Shown here: piece by piece, positions 25,746 through 33,643 of the stretch
How positions within the stretch are numbered: position 1 is the first letter of the stretch
How the letters are laid out: each line of letters begins with the position of its first letter
Translations under genes and position numbers: made by a program
Notes under the pieces: generated by a model
Database searches by the model: none
What the model saw: the letters and a program-made list of their open reading frames with translations, nothing else
Told to the model about the DNA's origin: nothing
DNA from: Phycisphaerales bacterium
GTDB taxonomy: Bacteria; Planctomycetota; Phycisphaerae; Phycisphaerales; SM1A02
DNA length: 41,763 nt
Direction: 5' to 3'
Assembly (NCBI GenBank): GCA_009691805.1
Contig: SIAK01000020.1
Location: forward strand, 1 to 41,763

Positions 25746-27653
25746 TCAGACGACGCGGTCGTCGCTGGCAATGTTGAAGACAGGCGCGAGATTCACTTGC
25801 AGCAGCATTGCAACCTTCTCGCCTTGCAGCGTCTGTGCCGCATCAGGGTCGACATAGTCAGAATGGCAAGACGCCTTCTCGCCCACTTCCGCGCCCACTG
25901 CCTTCTTCGTCTTTGAAGCGAGTTTGTGAATCTCGTCAGGGCTCAACACGCCGCGCTTCGCGAGAATGTCTTGCTGCTCGAGGGTGAGAGCCGCGCTCAA
26001 TACAGGCTTGCCGCGCTGATACTCCTCGTCTTTTCCGCTCGCGAATTCTTGAATCTCTTTGGAAATGCGCACGCTGCACCAATCGTGTCCGCACATCGCG
26101 CAGAAGTCTGTGTCGACATCGAGATCTTCGTCGTGATACGCGCGCGCCGTATCTGGATCGAAACTCAACTCGAAATGCTTCTCCCAGTTGAGTGCAGCAC
26201 GCGCCTTCGTGAGTTCGTCATCACGGTCACGCGCGCTAGGAATGCCGAGCGCAACATCCGCAGCATGCGCGGCAATCTTGTACGCGATGCAACCTTGCTT
26301 GACGTCATCTTTCTTCGGCAAACCAAGATGCTCCTTCGGCGTGACGTAGCAGAGCATGCTCGCGCCGTGATAGCCCGCAGCGGTTGCGCCAATGCAACTT
26401 GTAATGTGGTCATACCCTGGAAAAATATCCGTGACGAGCGGGCCAAGCACATAGAAAGGCGCGCCATGACAAATCGTCCGCTGCAACTTCATGTTGTATT
26501 CAATCTGATCGAAGGGGACGTGGCCAGGTCCTTCGACCATCACCTGCACGCCCATCCTCCACGCGCGTTCGGTCAGTTCGCCAATGGTCGTGAGTTCAGC
26601 AAGCTGCGCGCGATCGGTTGCGTCGGCGAGTCCGCCTGGTCGAAGTCCATCACCAATCGAGAACGTCACGTCGTAACGACGCATCACTTCGCAGATTTTC
26701 TCCCAACCCGTGTACATCGGATTTTGCTTGTTGTGGACGAGCATCCACTTCGCGAGCAGCGCACCCCCGCGCGAGACGATGCCGATGAGGCGCTTCTTGA
26801 TGAACGGAAGATGCTCCTTCAAGACGCCCGCGTGAATCGTGAAGTAATCGACACCTTGCGCCGCTTGATGTTCAAGCATCGCGAGAATGATTTCTTCATT
26901 GAGATCTTCAAGCTTCTTCCCAATGATCATCGAGTAAATCGGCACCGTGCCAATCGGCACCGTCGAGTTGCGGCAGAGTGCTTCACGACATTCGTCGAGA
27001 TTGCCGCCGGTGGAAAGATCCATCACCGTGTCGGCGCCCCACTTCTCCGCCCACTGCAACTTCTCAACTTCTTCGTGCGTGCCTGAAGAGATTGGCGACG
27101 CGCCCATGTTCGCGTTGATCTTCGTCTTCGATGCGCGACCAATCGCCATCGGATCAAGCTTGTGCGCAAGATGCACTCGGTTGGCCGGAATCACCATACG
27201 ACCTGCGGAAATCTCATCGCGCACTTGCGTTGCAGTGAGGTGCGGCTCTCGCGCAGCGACGCGTTCCATCTCCTTCGTGATGGCTCCCAAACGCGCGTGC
27301 TCAAGTTGCGTGCAAGCAACGAAACCCTTCGGCGATCGCACGCGCATCCATCCACCACGCGCCGTTGCGAACTCCGTCACGGTGTGTGATGCATCGTTCG
27401 TCGTCGCACTTGCCGCGGGCGCTTGTGCGAACATCGAGCACGACCAATCGTTCGGCAGAAAATCCCACGCAGTCTTCTCGCTCGCGAGCGGCATGCCTGG
27501 CGTGTCCGGTGAACTGAATGCGTACGCGCCGCCAATGTCTGATGCGCGCGCGAAAGATCCTGGCGTTGTTCCCGCCGCAGTCGACGATGGATTGCACGCG
27601 CCGTGCAGGGGAAGTTCGTAGCCGAGCGTGTTCGATGGATTGGTGTGTGTCAT
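25746..27653 (-). CDS. thiC: Phosphomethylpyrimidine synthase ThiC
   Basis: Radical SAM enzyme that rearranges aminoimidazole ribotide to hydroxymethylpyrimidine phosphate for thiamine synthesis; 635 residues. The C-terminal cluster motif CxxCxxxxC is [11 protein letters not shown], with the core segments [35 protein letters not shown]-type [27 protein letters not shown] and [19 protein letters not shown]. About 95 residues of less conserved N-terminal extension precede the core. The start ATG 27653 has a GAGAG seven bases upstream and directly follows a TPP riboswitch, so end-product control is expected. The other thiamine genes are not in the window. Confidence 0.97.
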   Translation of the reverse strand: MTHTNPSNTLGYELPLHGACNPSSTAAGTTPGSFARASDIGGAYAFSSPDTPGMPLASEKTAWDFLPNDWSCSMFAQAPAASATTNDASHTVTEFATARGGWMRVRSPKGFVACTQLEHARLGAITKEMERVAAREPHLTATQVRDEISAGRMVIPANRVHLAHKLDPMAIGRASKTKINANMGASPISSGTHEEVEKLQWAEKWGADTVMDLSTGGNLDECREALCRNSTVPIGTVPIYSMIIGKKLEDLNEEIILAMLEHQAAQGVDYFTIHAGVLKEHLPFIKKRLIGIVSRGGALLAKWMLVHNKQNPMYTGWEKICEVMRRYDVTFSIGDGLRPGGLADATDRAQLAELTTIGELTERAWRMGVQVMVEGPGHVPFDQIEYNMKLQRTICHGAPFYVLGPLVTDIFPGYDHITSCIGATAAGYHGASMLCYVTPKEHLGLPKKDDVKQGCIAYKIAAHAADVALGIPSARDRDDELTKARAALNWEKHFELSFDPDTARAYHDEDLDVDTDFCAMCGHDWCSVRISKEIQEFASGKDEEYQRGKPVLSAALTLEQQDILAKRGVLSPDEIHKLASKTKKAVGAEVGEKASCHSDYVDPDAAQTLQGEKVAMLLQVNLAPVFNIASDDRVV

Positions 27654-27711
27654 GGAAGTTCTCTCTCGCGCTTTCGAGTGAGGAAGCAATCCATCGTCAG
27701 TGTTGACTGTG

Positions 27712-27790
27712 GCTGCTTCCCTACGCCGGGATGATCCGGATCAGGTTCAACGGGTGCTTCTCAGTCCTTCTGCAGGACGCCCCGAGCAAC
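27712..27790 (-). promoter_or_regulatory. TPP riboswitch (THI element) of thiC
   Basis: On the minus strand this leader holds the thi-box consensus: CTGAGA (27764-27759), then CCCGTTGAACCTGATC around 27755-27740, then GCGTAGGGAA (27726-27717). The P1 arms GTTGCT (27790-27785) and AGCAGC (27717-27712) pair with one G-U. Downstream, TGCTTCC (27688-27682) can pair with GGAAGCA (27720-27714), which overlaps the 3' arm of P1; this gives a competing hairpin as a candidate expression platform. A local CTCG/CGAG hairpin lies against the ribosome binding site, so translational control is plausible. Transcription must start between 27790 and the start of the divergent gene at 27843 or within it. Confidence 0.95.
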
Positions 27791-27842
27791 GCAGAGTGTA
27801 GACCGAGCAGCACGATTTCGCCTCCCCGTTACCTTGCCAATC

Positions 27843-28811
27843 GTGAACTCCGCAACTGACCTCACGCGCTACGCGTCCAATCTCGCGCTCATTCGTGCCG
27901 CGCAGGAGCGCATTGCGCCATATATCCATCGCACACCCGTCATAACCAGCGCGACACTGGATCGCATGAGTGGACGATCACTCTTCTTCAAGTGCGAAAT
28001 CTTTCAGCGCACAGGCTCGTTCAAGTTTCGCGGCGCGACGAATGCAGTGCGCATGTTGGACGATGACATTGCGCCACGTGGCGTTGTGACGCACTCCTCA
28101 GGCAATCACGCGCAAGCGCTCGCACTCGCCGCTTCCATGCGCGGCATTCCTGCACATGTCGTGATGCCTTCGAACTCTGCGGAGATCAAGAAAATCGCCG
28201 TGCGCGGATATGGCGCGCGCATCATTGAGTGCGAGCCCACACTCGAAGCGCGCGAGTCCACTGCAGCGGCAGTGCTGCGTGAAACAGGCGGAAGCATGAT
28301 TCCTCCGTACAACCATGCGAATGTCATCGCGGGACAAGGAACGATCGCGCTTGAACTTCTCGAACAGTGCGCGAACCTTGACGCGATCATCGTGCCGCTC
28401 GGTGGTGGTGGACTCATCTCAGGCATCACGCTCGCAGCGAAGGGCATCAATCCAGCAATTCGCATCATCGGTGCAGAGCCAGCGCTCGCGGGTGATGCTG
28501 CGCTCTCCAAGCAACACGGCGCGATGCAACCACCGATGGAACCACGCACCATCGCGGATGGTTTGCGAACAGCGCTCGGGCCACTGACGTTTCCGATCGT
28601 GCGTGACCTCGTTGATGAGATCGCGCTCGTGAGTGAAGATGAAATCCGACAGCACATGCGACTCGTGTGGGAGCGGATGAAAATCACGATTGAGCCGAGC
28701 GCCGCCGTCGGCGTCGCAGTCGCGTGCGGATGTGGAGCCGCCACACTTCCACAACGCGTTGGCGTGGTGTTGTGTGGCGGCAATGTCGACCTTGATGTGA
28801 TCTGGCGTTAG
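27843..28811 (+). CDS. Threonine/serine dehydratase or racemase family enzyme (PLP fold type II)
   Basis: A 322-residue PLP enzyme of the threonine dehydratase/serine racemase group. PLP-binding Lys61 lies in TGSFKFRGATNA, SSGNHAQALA binds the substrate carboxylate, GGGGLISG holds the PLP phosphate, and CGGNVD closes the family pattern. It lacks the C-terminal ACT regulatory domain of biosynthetic IlvA and has the length of catabolic threonine dehydratase, serine racemase or threo-3-hydroxyaspartate dehydratase; sequence alone does not decide. Start is uncertain: GTG 27843 is used, TTG 27834 is the alternative, and neither has a Shine-Dalgarno. It is divergent from thiC's riboswitch and overlaps the convergent PDZ gene by four bases. 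Confidence 0.88.
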   Translation: MNSATDLTRYASNLALIRAAQERIAPYIHRTPVITSATLDRMSGRSLFFKCEIFQRTGSFKFRGATNAVRMLDDDIAPRGVVTHSSGNHAQALALAASMRGIPAHVVMPSNSAEIKKIAVRGYGARIIECEPTLEARESTAAAVLRETGGSMIPPYNHANVIAGQGTIALELLEQCANLDAIIVPLGGGGLISGITLAAKGINPAIRIIGAEPALAGDAALSKQHGAMQPPMEPRTIADGLRTALGPLTFPIVRDLVDEIALVSEDEIRQHMRLVWERMKITIEPSAAVGVAVACGCGAATLPQRVGVVLCGGNVDLDVIWR

Positions 28812-29932
28812 CGAGTACCTGATGCAGCGTCACGCTTCGCGAGCTCTTGTGTGAGCCTTTCGACTGCAATTTCAAGCGCCTTAATACGCTCGAGCATCGC
28901 GGCGCGTTCGATTGCATCGCCGGCGTCTTCTCCATCGTCTTCGAACTTTCCAGCCTGTTCCATCGCCTGCGCCACCATCGCTTGCACATCAGCAGCGCTC
29001 AACTCCACACCTGCCATTGCTCGGCGTGCCATTGGCATGATCGACTTAAAGTTCACGCCCTTCGGCATTTTCATCTCGATGGGCTTGCCATCTGGCCCAA
29101 CGAAAATCGCGGTCGCTTCAGCTTGAACACTTACGCCATCTTCGCCGTCTTCGCCCTCTTCACCATCCAACGAGATGGCGAACTCAAGCTCTTCGGGCAT
29201 CGCCATCGCCGACACATCTGACGCAACGACGTCAATCGACTTCGTGAGTGTCTCAGCGCCGCGACGAATTTTCAGCTGCATGGTTTCGCCCGGCTTCATG
29301 CTTGCAAGCGCTGCGCGAATCGCGTCGACGCTGCCGTCCGTTCCTTCACCAACGCCAACGACAACATCAAACTTCTGCAAACCAGCCTTCGCTGCGGGAA
29401 GTCCCTCCATCACGTTCACCAGAAGCGTTGACTTGGAAGCGTCAATTGCGAGATGCGAGCAGAGCGCTTCATCAAGCTCTCCGAGCTGCACGCCAATCAT
29501 GACGGGTGCGGCGAATTCGAGTCGCACTTCAACATTTTCATTGTTCTCGTCATCCGCAGCGGCAGCGACAAGTTGACGCATCACGACCACACGCTGCTCC
29601 TTTCCACCGGACTTTTCGTGCATGGCTTGTACGGCGATCGACTTCATCACACTGCCATCCGCAGCAAGGATCTCATATCCATGCTCCGTTTTCCTCACGC
29701 GCGACGCATCAATCGCCTCGCCGTTGACCGACGCGCTCATGTTTCCATTCTCAATGCGCAGTTCAACCTGCTGCTTGTCGTCGCTGCTCGCAATTCTCGT
29801 CACGACTCGCTTGGTCTCCGTCACGGTCTGCCCGTTCGCGGATTGGCACGCGTTGGCGGTCGCCACTGTTGCGCCAAGCAGAAGCGTGAGTGCGAAAAGT
29901 CTCGATGCCGTTGTGGAATTAGAGAATGTCAT
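28808..29932 (-). CDS. Exported PDZ-domain protein
   Basis: A 374-residue exported protein of unknown role. The signal peptide covers about 1-28 (LFALTLLLGATVATANA, followed by Cys, so a non-standard lipobox is conceivable). A region rich in hydrophilic strands follows, then one PDZ domain at about 145-245 (MIGVQLGELDEAL, VNVMEGLPAAKAGLQKFDVVVGV, MKPGETMQLKIRRG). The C-terminal part has acidic GED repeats (GEEGEDGEDG) and ends in a predicted coiled coil (LERIKALEIAVERLTQEL). No catalytic domain is visible, so it is probably a scaffold or peptide-binding factor, not a DegP-like protease. Start ATG 29932 gives a proper signal peptide. Confidence 0.78.
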   Translation of the reverse strand: MTFSNSTTASRLFALTLLLGATVATANACQSANGQTVTETKRVVTRIASSDDKQQVELRIENGNMSASVNGEAIDASRVRKTEHGYEILAADGSVMKSIAVQAMHEKSGGKEQRVVVMRQLVAAAADDENNENVEVRLEFAAPVMIGVQLGELDEALCSHLAIDASKSTLLVNVMEGLPAAKAGLQKFDVVVGVGEGTDGSVDAIRAALASMKPGETMQLKIRRGAETLTKSIDVVASDVSAMAMPEELEFAISLDGEEGEDGEDGVSVQAEATAIFVGPDGKPIEMKMPKGVNFKSIMPMARRAMAGVELSAADVQAMVAQAMEQAGKFEDDGEDAGDAIERAAMLERIKALEIAVERLTQELAKRDAASGTR

Positions 29933-29951
29933 AGGTGCAGTTGTAGTGAAG

Positions 29952-29973
29952 GAGCGCAGGAACGGATGCGCTC
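29952..29973. other. 7-bp hairpin between two minus-strand genes
   Basis: GAGCGCA (29952-29958) and TGCGCTC (29967-29973) pair exactly around an eight-base loop in the 82-base gap between the Cys-rich dockerin gene (stop at 30015) and the PDZ gene. No T-run follows on the minus strand, so it is only a candidate terminator or leader structure. Confidence 0.35.
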
Positions 29974-30014
29974 GGTTTGATTGATCTCGAAACAAATCTG
30001 CGACCTATTGCGTC

Positions 30015-31046
30015 CTACTGCGACCACGCGTTGAGCAGAATCGATAGGTCGGCTGCATCAACCGTTCCGTTGCCATTCAGATCCGCCACCGAGTCACTCG
30101 TCCCCCACGCGTTCAGCAAGATCGAGAGGTCGCGCGCGTCCACCAAACCGTCGCCATCAAGATCAGCCTGCAGCACATGCGTCATGCGCAGCCAGTAACG
30201 AAGTCCGTACGGACTTGGCTCTGGCGGCTCCTTCGGTGGTGGCGCAATCGGATCAATCTCGTCACAGGTGAACGCGTGACGAAATGTACGTGTCTCAACA
30301 CCACCCGTGATCACTGCGTACCACGCGCCGCTCGGCACGATGAAGTCAACCAGTGTTGAAGGAGCACACGGACCGCCGTGAGCGATGAACGGAACTTCGA
30401 GTGGACCTTCACATGACCCTGTGACAATCTGAAACTCCCACGGAAACTCGCCTGCAATCTCGACGCGAACACGACTGCCTGCTTGCGATCCGCTCAACGA
30501 CATCCAATCCGTGTCACGCGGCGCGTCGGTCGCAAATTTACCTGCGTAGACCTGACCGAAGGCGACAGCGCGCGTTGCGAACAGCGACTTATTGCAACCG
30601 TCATTGAAGTGTTCGTAGCACGGTTCTGCTTCTTCGATCGCTCCAATCGGAATCTCAATCGCGCAGCCAGCAATGCCGCACACTCGATTCGCTTCGTTGG
30701 CGCAGATTTCATCCCACGTCACGGAACAGCACCAACCATCAATCGCGCACACAAAGTCGCAACATGGAAACTGATCGCAACCAGGAGTCGGATGCGTCTC
30801 GCTGCACACACCTTCAGCAGGGCAATTGATGCCGTCGCACATGTCGATCGCAAGATCCGCGCAACCCTGATCCCAAGTGAACTCACAACAAAGCGGATTC
30901 AATTCGCACACGATCGTGCAACACTCGGGCATCACACAACCAGGTTCCGCGTGCGGCTTGCGACAGTCGCCGATGCCAGGGCAGAGTTGCGCAGCGGCGA
31001 TCGATGTCGAAAACAACGCGGCGAGCGCGACGAGATGCTGCATCAT
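30015..31046 (-). CDS. Secreted Cys-rich repeat protein with two dockerin-like repeats
   Basis: A 343-residue exported protein. After a signal peptide (about 1-19, ending IAAAQ) come two tandem units of about 50 residues with a shared pattern: CxxHxxPGCxxxxCCxxVCxxxxxCCxxxWDxxCAxxAxxxC; the first shows CCEFTWDQGCADLA, the second CCSVTWDEICANEA. Next is a beta-rich region with WMSLSGSQAGSRVRVEIAG, reminiscent of the bacterial pre-peptidase C-terminal type fold. Two dockerin-like repeats end the protein (DLDGDGLVDARDLSILL and DLNGNGTVDAADLSILL). Its ATG overlaps the stop of the FG-GAP gene (ATGA), so the two are probably co-translated and act together outside the cell; their job is unknown. Confidence 0.8.
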   Translation of the reverse strand: MMQHLVALAALFSTSIAAAQLCPGIGDCRKPHAEPGCVMPECCTIVCELNPLCCEFTWDQGCADLAIDMCDGINCPAEGVCSETHPTPGCDQFPCCDFVCAIDGWCCSVTWDEICANEANRVCGIAGCAIEIPIGAIEEAEPCYEHFNDGCNKSLFATRAVAFGQVYAGKFATDAPRDTDWMSLSGSQAGSRVRVEIAGEFPWEFQIVTGSCEGPLEVPFIAHGGPCAPSTLVDFIVPSGAWYAVITGGVETRTFRHAFTCDEIDPIAPPPKEPPEPSPYGLRYWLRMTHVLQADLDGDGLVDARDLSILLNAWGTSDSVADLNGNGTVDAADLSILLNAWSQ

Positions 31047-32386
31047 CGACGCTCCTTCGCATGCAATTCGAGCACGAGATCCGAGGCGGTTTTCGCGCCG
31101 TCCTCATTGCAGTCGAACGTCGGCGTAGGTGTGATCGATTGCAGCTTCTCTGCGTTGGTCTTCAATGCAACAGTCGGCGCCGCGAGAAGACGAGGCGTGC
31201 AGCCATCCATCTGCGGCGTCAGATTGATCGCGGTGAAGACCGCGCGCACTGGCGAATCGCATCCAACGATGTCAAGATCGCAATCGCCATCCACATCGAT
31301 CGCGATCAGGTAACGCGGCAACTGTCCGATGCCAAGAAACTGTTCCACCACAAACTGCGGCGATGTACTGCCGCCAATATTGCGCATCGGAACAATGAGA
31401 CCCGGCAATGCCGCGCCCTGCGCCGCGTCGAGATCTCCATCGTGATCGAAGTCGCCAAGACACACGCTAAACGCGTAGCCGATCGGCGTGCCTTCCAACA
31501 CGATTCGCTGCGCGAATCCACCGCTTCCATCATTCATGAACGCGATGCTCTTCTGCGCCGGCGCGAGTAACAGCGCGGTACCAAGCACATCGATGTCACC
31601 ATCCGCGTCGAGATCCGCAAGCGCAATCGTTGCAAATCCAGGACGTTCTTCGCCAATCTGTGGGACTTGCCATTCGCGACTCTTCTCGAATGTTCCGTCG
31701 CCGTTGCTCCGAAGAAGAATGAGCCGACCGCTTCCCGTCAGCACCCCGAGCAAATCAAGATCTCCATCTCCATCAACATCGCACGGCTCGATCTGCCGCG
31801 GAAACGCGATCGAGCCCGACCATCGCGCAACATCCAATCGCGCCGCGCGCGTGAAGTGACCATCACCAACGTTGAGCAAGATGTCGACGCTCGCGCCGAG
31901 ATAGTTCGTCGCGGCAACATCGCGGTCACCATCGCCATCAAAGTCGCCCGACGCAAGTCCGGAGTTGTCGCGTCCGAGTTCAACTCGAATCGACGTGTCG
32001 GAAAAAGTTCCGGCCTTGTCGCCCTTGAAGAGCGCAAGTTGCGATGGATCGCCGCGCACACCAAAGAGAATGTCGACAAGACCGTCGCCATCGAAGTCTT
32101 CAAGTTCAGCCCAATCGCTGAAGCCGCCAACGGTCAAACTCTGCCAAGGTAAGAAGTGTCCATCGCCGACTCCGCGCAGGACAACGGAGATTCCATCCAC
32201 GCTGCGCGCGGGAACCACCAAATCAAGAATGCCATCGGCATCAAGATCGCGCGCGCGCAACATCGTGGGACCGATGCCCGCTGGCATCTCGTCGTACACA
32301 GGCTGCGCGAAGACAAGCGGACCATCGGCATGCGCGCACACGCAAAGGCAAGAACTCAGAATGACTGCGGGCGTGATCGTGCGCAT
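31043..32386 (-). CDS. Secreted FG-GAP/VCBS repeat protein
   Basis: A 447-residue exported protein with a signal peptide ending CVCAHA (about residue 20). It is built of about seven FG-GAP/VCBS calcium-binding repeats, each with a DxDxDGxxD loop (ARDLDADGILDLVV, EDFDGDGLVDILFG, GDFDGDGDRDVAA, CDVDGDGDLDLLG, ADLDADGDIDVLG, GDFDHDGDLDAA, IDVDGDCDLDIVG), so a seven-bladed propeller is likely. The C-terminus has a worn single dockerin-like motif (DCNEDGAKTASDLVLEL). Such propellers bind ligands or partners at the surface; no catalytic motif is seen. Start ATG 32386 is preferred over an ATG at 32440, which would put 18 polar residues before the signal. Confidence 0.85.
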   Translation of the reverse strand: MRTITPAVILSSCLCVCAHADGPLVFAQPVYDEMPAGIGPTMLRARDLDADGILDLVVPARSVDGISVVLRGVGDGHFLPWQSLTVGGFSDWAELEDFDGDGLVDILFGVRGDPSQLALFKGDKAGTFSDTSIRVELGRDNSGLASGDFDGDGDRDVAATNYLGASVDILLNVGDGHFTRAARLDVARWSGSIAFPRQIEPCDVDGDGDLDLLGVLTGSGRLILLRSNGDGTFEKSREWQVPQIGEERPGFATIALADLDADGDIDVLGTALLLAPAQKSIAFMNDGSGGFAQRIVLEGTPIGYAFSVCLGDFDHDGDLDAAQGAALPGLIVPMRNIGGSTSPQFVVEQFLGIGQLPRYLIAIDVDGDCDLDIVGCDSPVRAVFTAINLTPQMDGCTPRLLAAPTVALKTNAEKLQSITPTPTFDCNEDGAKTASDLVLELHAKERR

Positions 32387-32471
32387 GAAACACTTTGATC
32401 CTGCATGGAATTCAACCTCAAGAGAAGAATCGGCATGCAAAGCCTACTCGCGCAAGCAAGCGTCCTGCCAT

Positions 32472-33506
32472 TCAGCAGGCACCCCACGCATTGAGCAGGA
32501 TCGCAAGATCCTGCGCATTCGTAATGCCATCGCCGTTGAGATCCGCGCTCGCAGTATCCCAACCGTTGAGCAAGATCGAAAGATCCACTGCATCGACGAT
32601 GCCGTCGTGATTGAGATCACCTTCACACACGATGACGCGTGTTCCCGAAACGACGAGTGTTCCGCTCGTCGACTGCGACGAAGTCACTTCGGTAATCAAT
32701 CCGCTCATCAGAAGATTCGCCGTGCCTCCCGCAGGAAGCACGGTGGGCAATGCGATCGGTTGATTCACAAACGGAGGCGCGGTCGAAGGCTGCGTGCCGT
32801 TCGACTGTTGTGATGTCGTTGCATTCATGTGCACCGTGTCACCAGTAAAACTGAGCGTGCCCATCAAGGGAAGAACTCCTGGAGTTGGCGGCGCGTCAAT
32901 CGGTTGACCCATCGCATCCGCTGCCATCGTGATCATCACGGGAACCGCTGCAGTGAATGTGTAGCCGCCACCTTTCGCGCTCGTGATGACCATCGGCGCC
33001 GCGCCCACTTGCGCAAGCGTCAACACAGTGACATTCGCAGTCCCAAACGGCAGCGTGATCGGAATACCACCTGGATAGATGGAGTTCGGTGCGACTGTAT
33101 GAAAAGTTGTGTAGTTGATGGTCAGCGCGAGGTCCGCGCTGCCTGATGCTCCGTCAAGCGCGTCAATCGCAAGGCCGCTGATTGAACCAACCAATTGCTT
33201 GCCAACTTGTTCAACGCTGATCTGGAACGCGCCCGCAGGCGAAGTGTTCGTTCCACCATCGACACCGAACGATGCTGTGTACGGAATCGGATTGTTGCCC
33301 GAACCACCGAAGAAACCAGGGATCGTGCGTGTGCCCGTCGGGAGGGTGACCACGTCGTAGTTGCCGATGAATGTTCCTGTGAATGGAACGTCCATTGACA
33401 ACGTGGTGACGAGATTGCTCGAAGGCGCGAGCGTACAGTCATACAAATCGGCTGCGAGCGCGGGTGTTGCACAGCAGAGGCTAATGAAGAGAATGGTTGT
33501 TTTCAT
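32472..33506 (-). CDS. Secreted protein with two dockerin-like repeats, body unrecognised
   Basis: A 344-residue exported protein. The signal peptide is about residues 1-18 (MKTTILFISLCCATPALA). The body is Thr/Ser/Gly-rich and beta-type without a recognisable domain (VDGGTNTSPAGAFQISVEQVG, GGGYTFTAAVPVMITMAADA). It ends in two dockerin-like repeats (DLNHDGIVDAVDLSILLNGW and DLNGDGITNAQDLAILLNAW). The start ATG 33506 is supported by the signal peptide; upstream frame codons are not plausible. It is on the same strand as the FG-GAP gene, 85 bases upstream, but the 137 bases before its own start contain a strong hairpin, so it may begin a transcript. Confidence 0.75.
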   Translation of the reverse strand: MKTTILFISLCCATPALAADLYDCTLAPSSNLVTTLSMDVPFTGTFIGNYDVVTLPTGTRTIPGFFGGSGNNPIPYTASFGVDGGTNTSPAGAFQISVEQVGKQLVGSISGLAIDALDGASGSADLALTINYTTFHTVAPNSIYPGGIPITLPFGTANVTVLTLAQVGAAPMVITSAKGGGYTFTAAVPVMITMAADAMGQPIDAPPTPGVLPLMGTLSFTGDTVHMNATTSQQSNGTQPSTAPPFVNQPIALPTVLPAGGTANLLMSGLITEVTSSQSTSGTLVVSGTRVIVCEGDLNHDGIVDAVDLSILLNGWDTASADLNGDGITNAQDLAILLNAWGAC

Positions 33507-33595
33507 GCGAAATTCCAATGGCGCGTGGGTTAGGCTGATGCGCGTTCGAAAGAGTACTTCCGAATTGTTCTCAGACAAGTCGGGGCTCTCTATAT

Positions 33596-33631
33596 GAGGC
33601 AGAGTTCTGATAAGTTCGAGAATTCTGCCTC
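33596..33631 (-). terminator. 13-bp hairpin after the TPR-metallopeptidase gene
   Basis: The arms 33596-33608 (GAGGCAGAGTTCT) and 33619-33631 (AGAATTCTGCCTC) pair over 13 positions with one G-T, around a ten-base loop. It lies 12 bases beyond the stop of the metallopeptidase gene on the minus strand. No clear T-run follows, so factor-dependent or structural termination is as likely as an intrinsic terminator. The rest of the 137-base gap shows no further element. Confidence 0.5.
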
Positions 33632-33643
33632 TCAATTCAGATA

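Noticed and set aside
27843-28811. Biosynthetic IlvA
   Set aside because: It lacks the C-terminal ACT regulatory domain and no isoleucine genes are nearby.
28808-29932. PDZ protein as a DegP/HtrA protease
   Set aside because: No trypsin-like triad or GNSGG motif; only a PDZ domain is visible.
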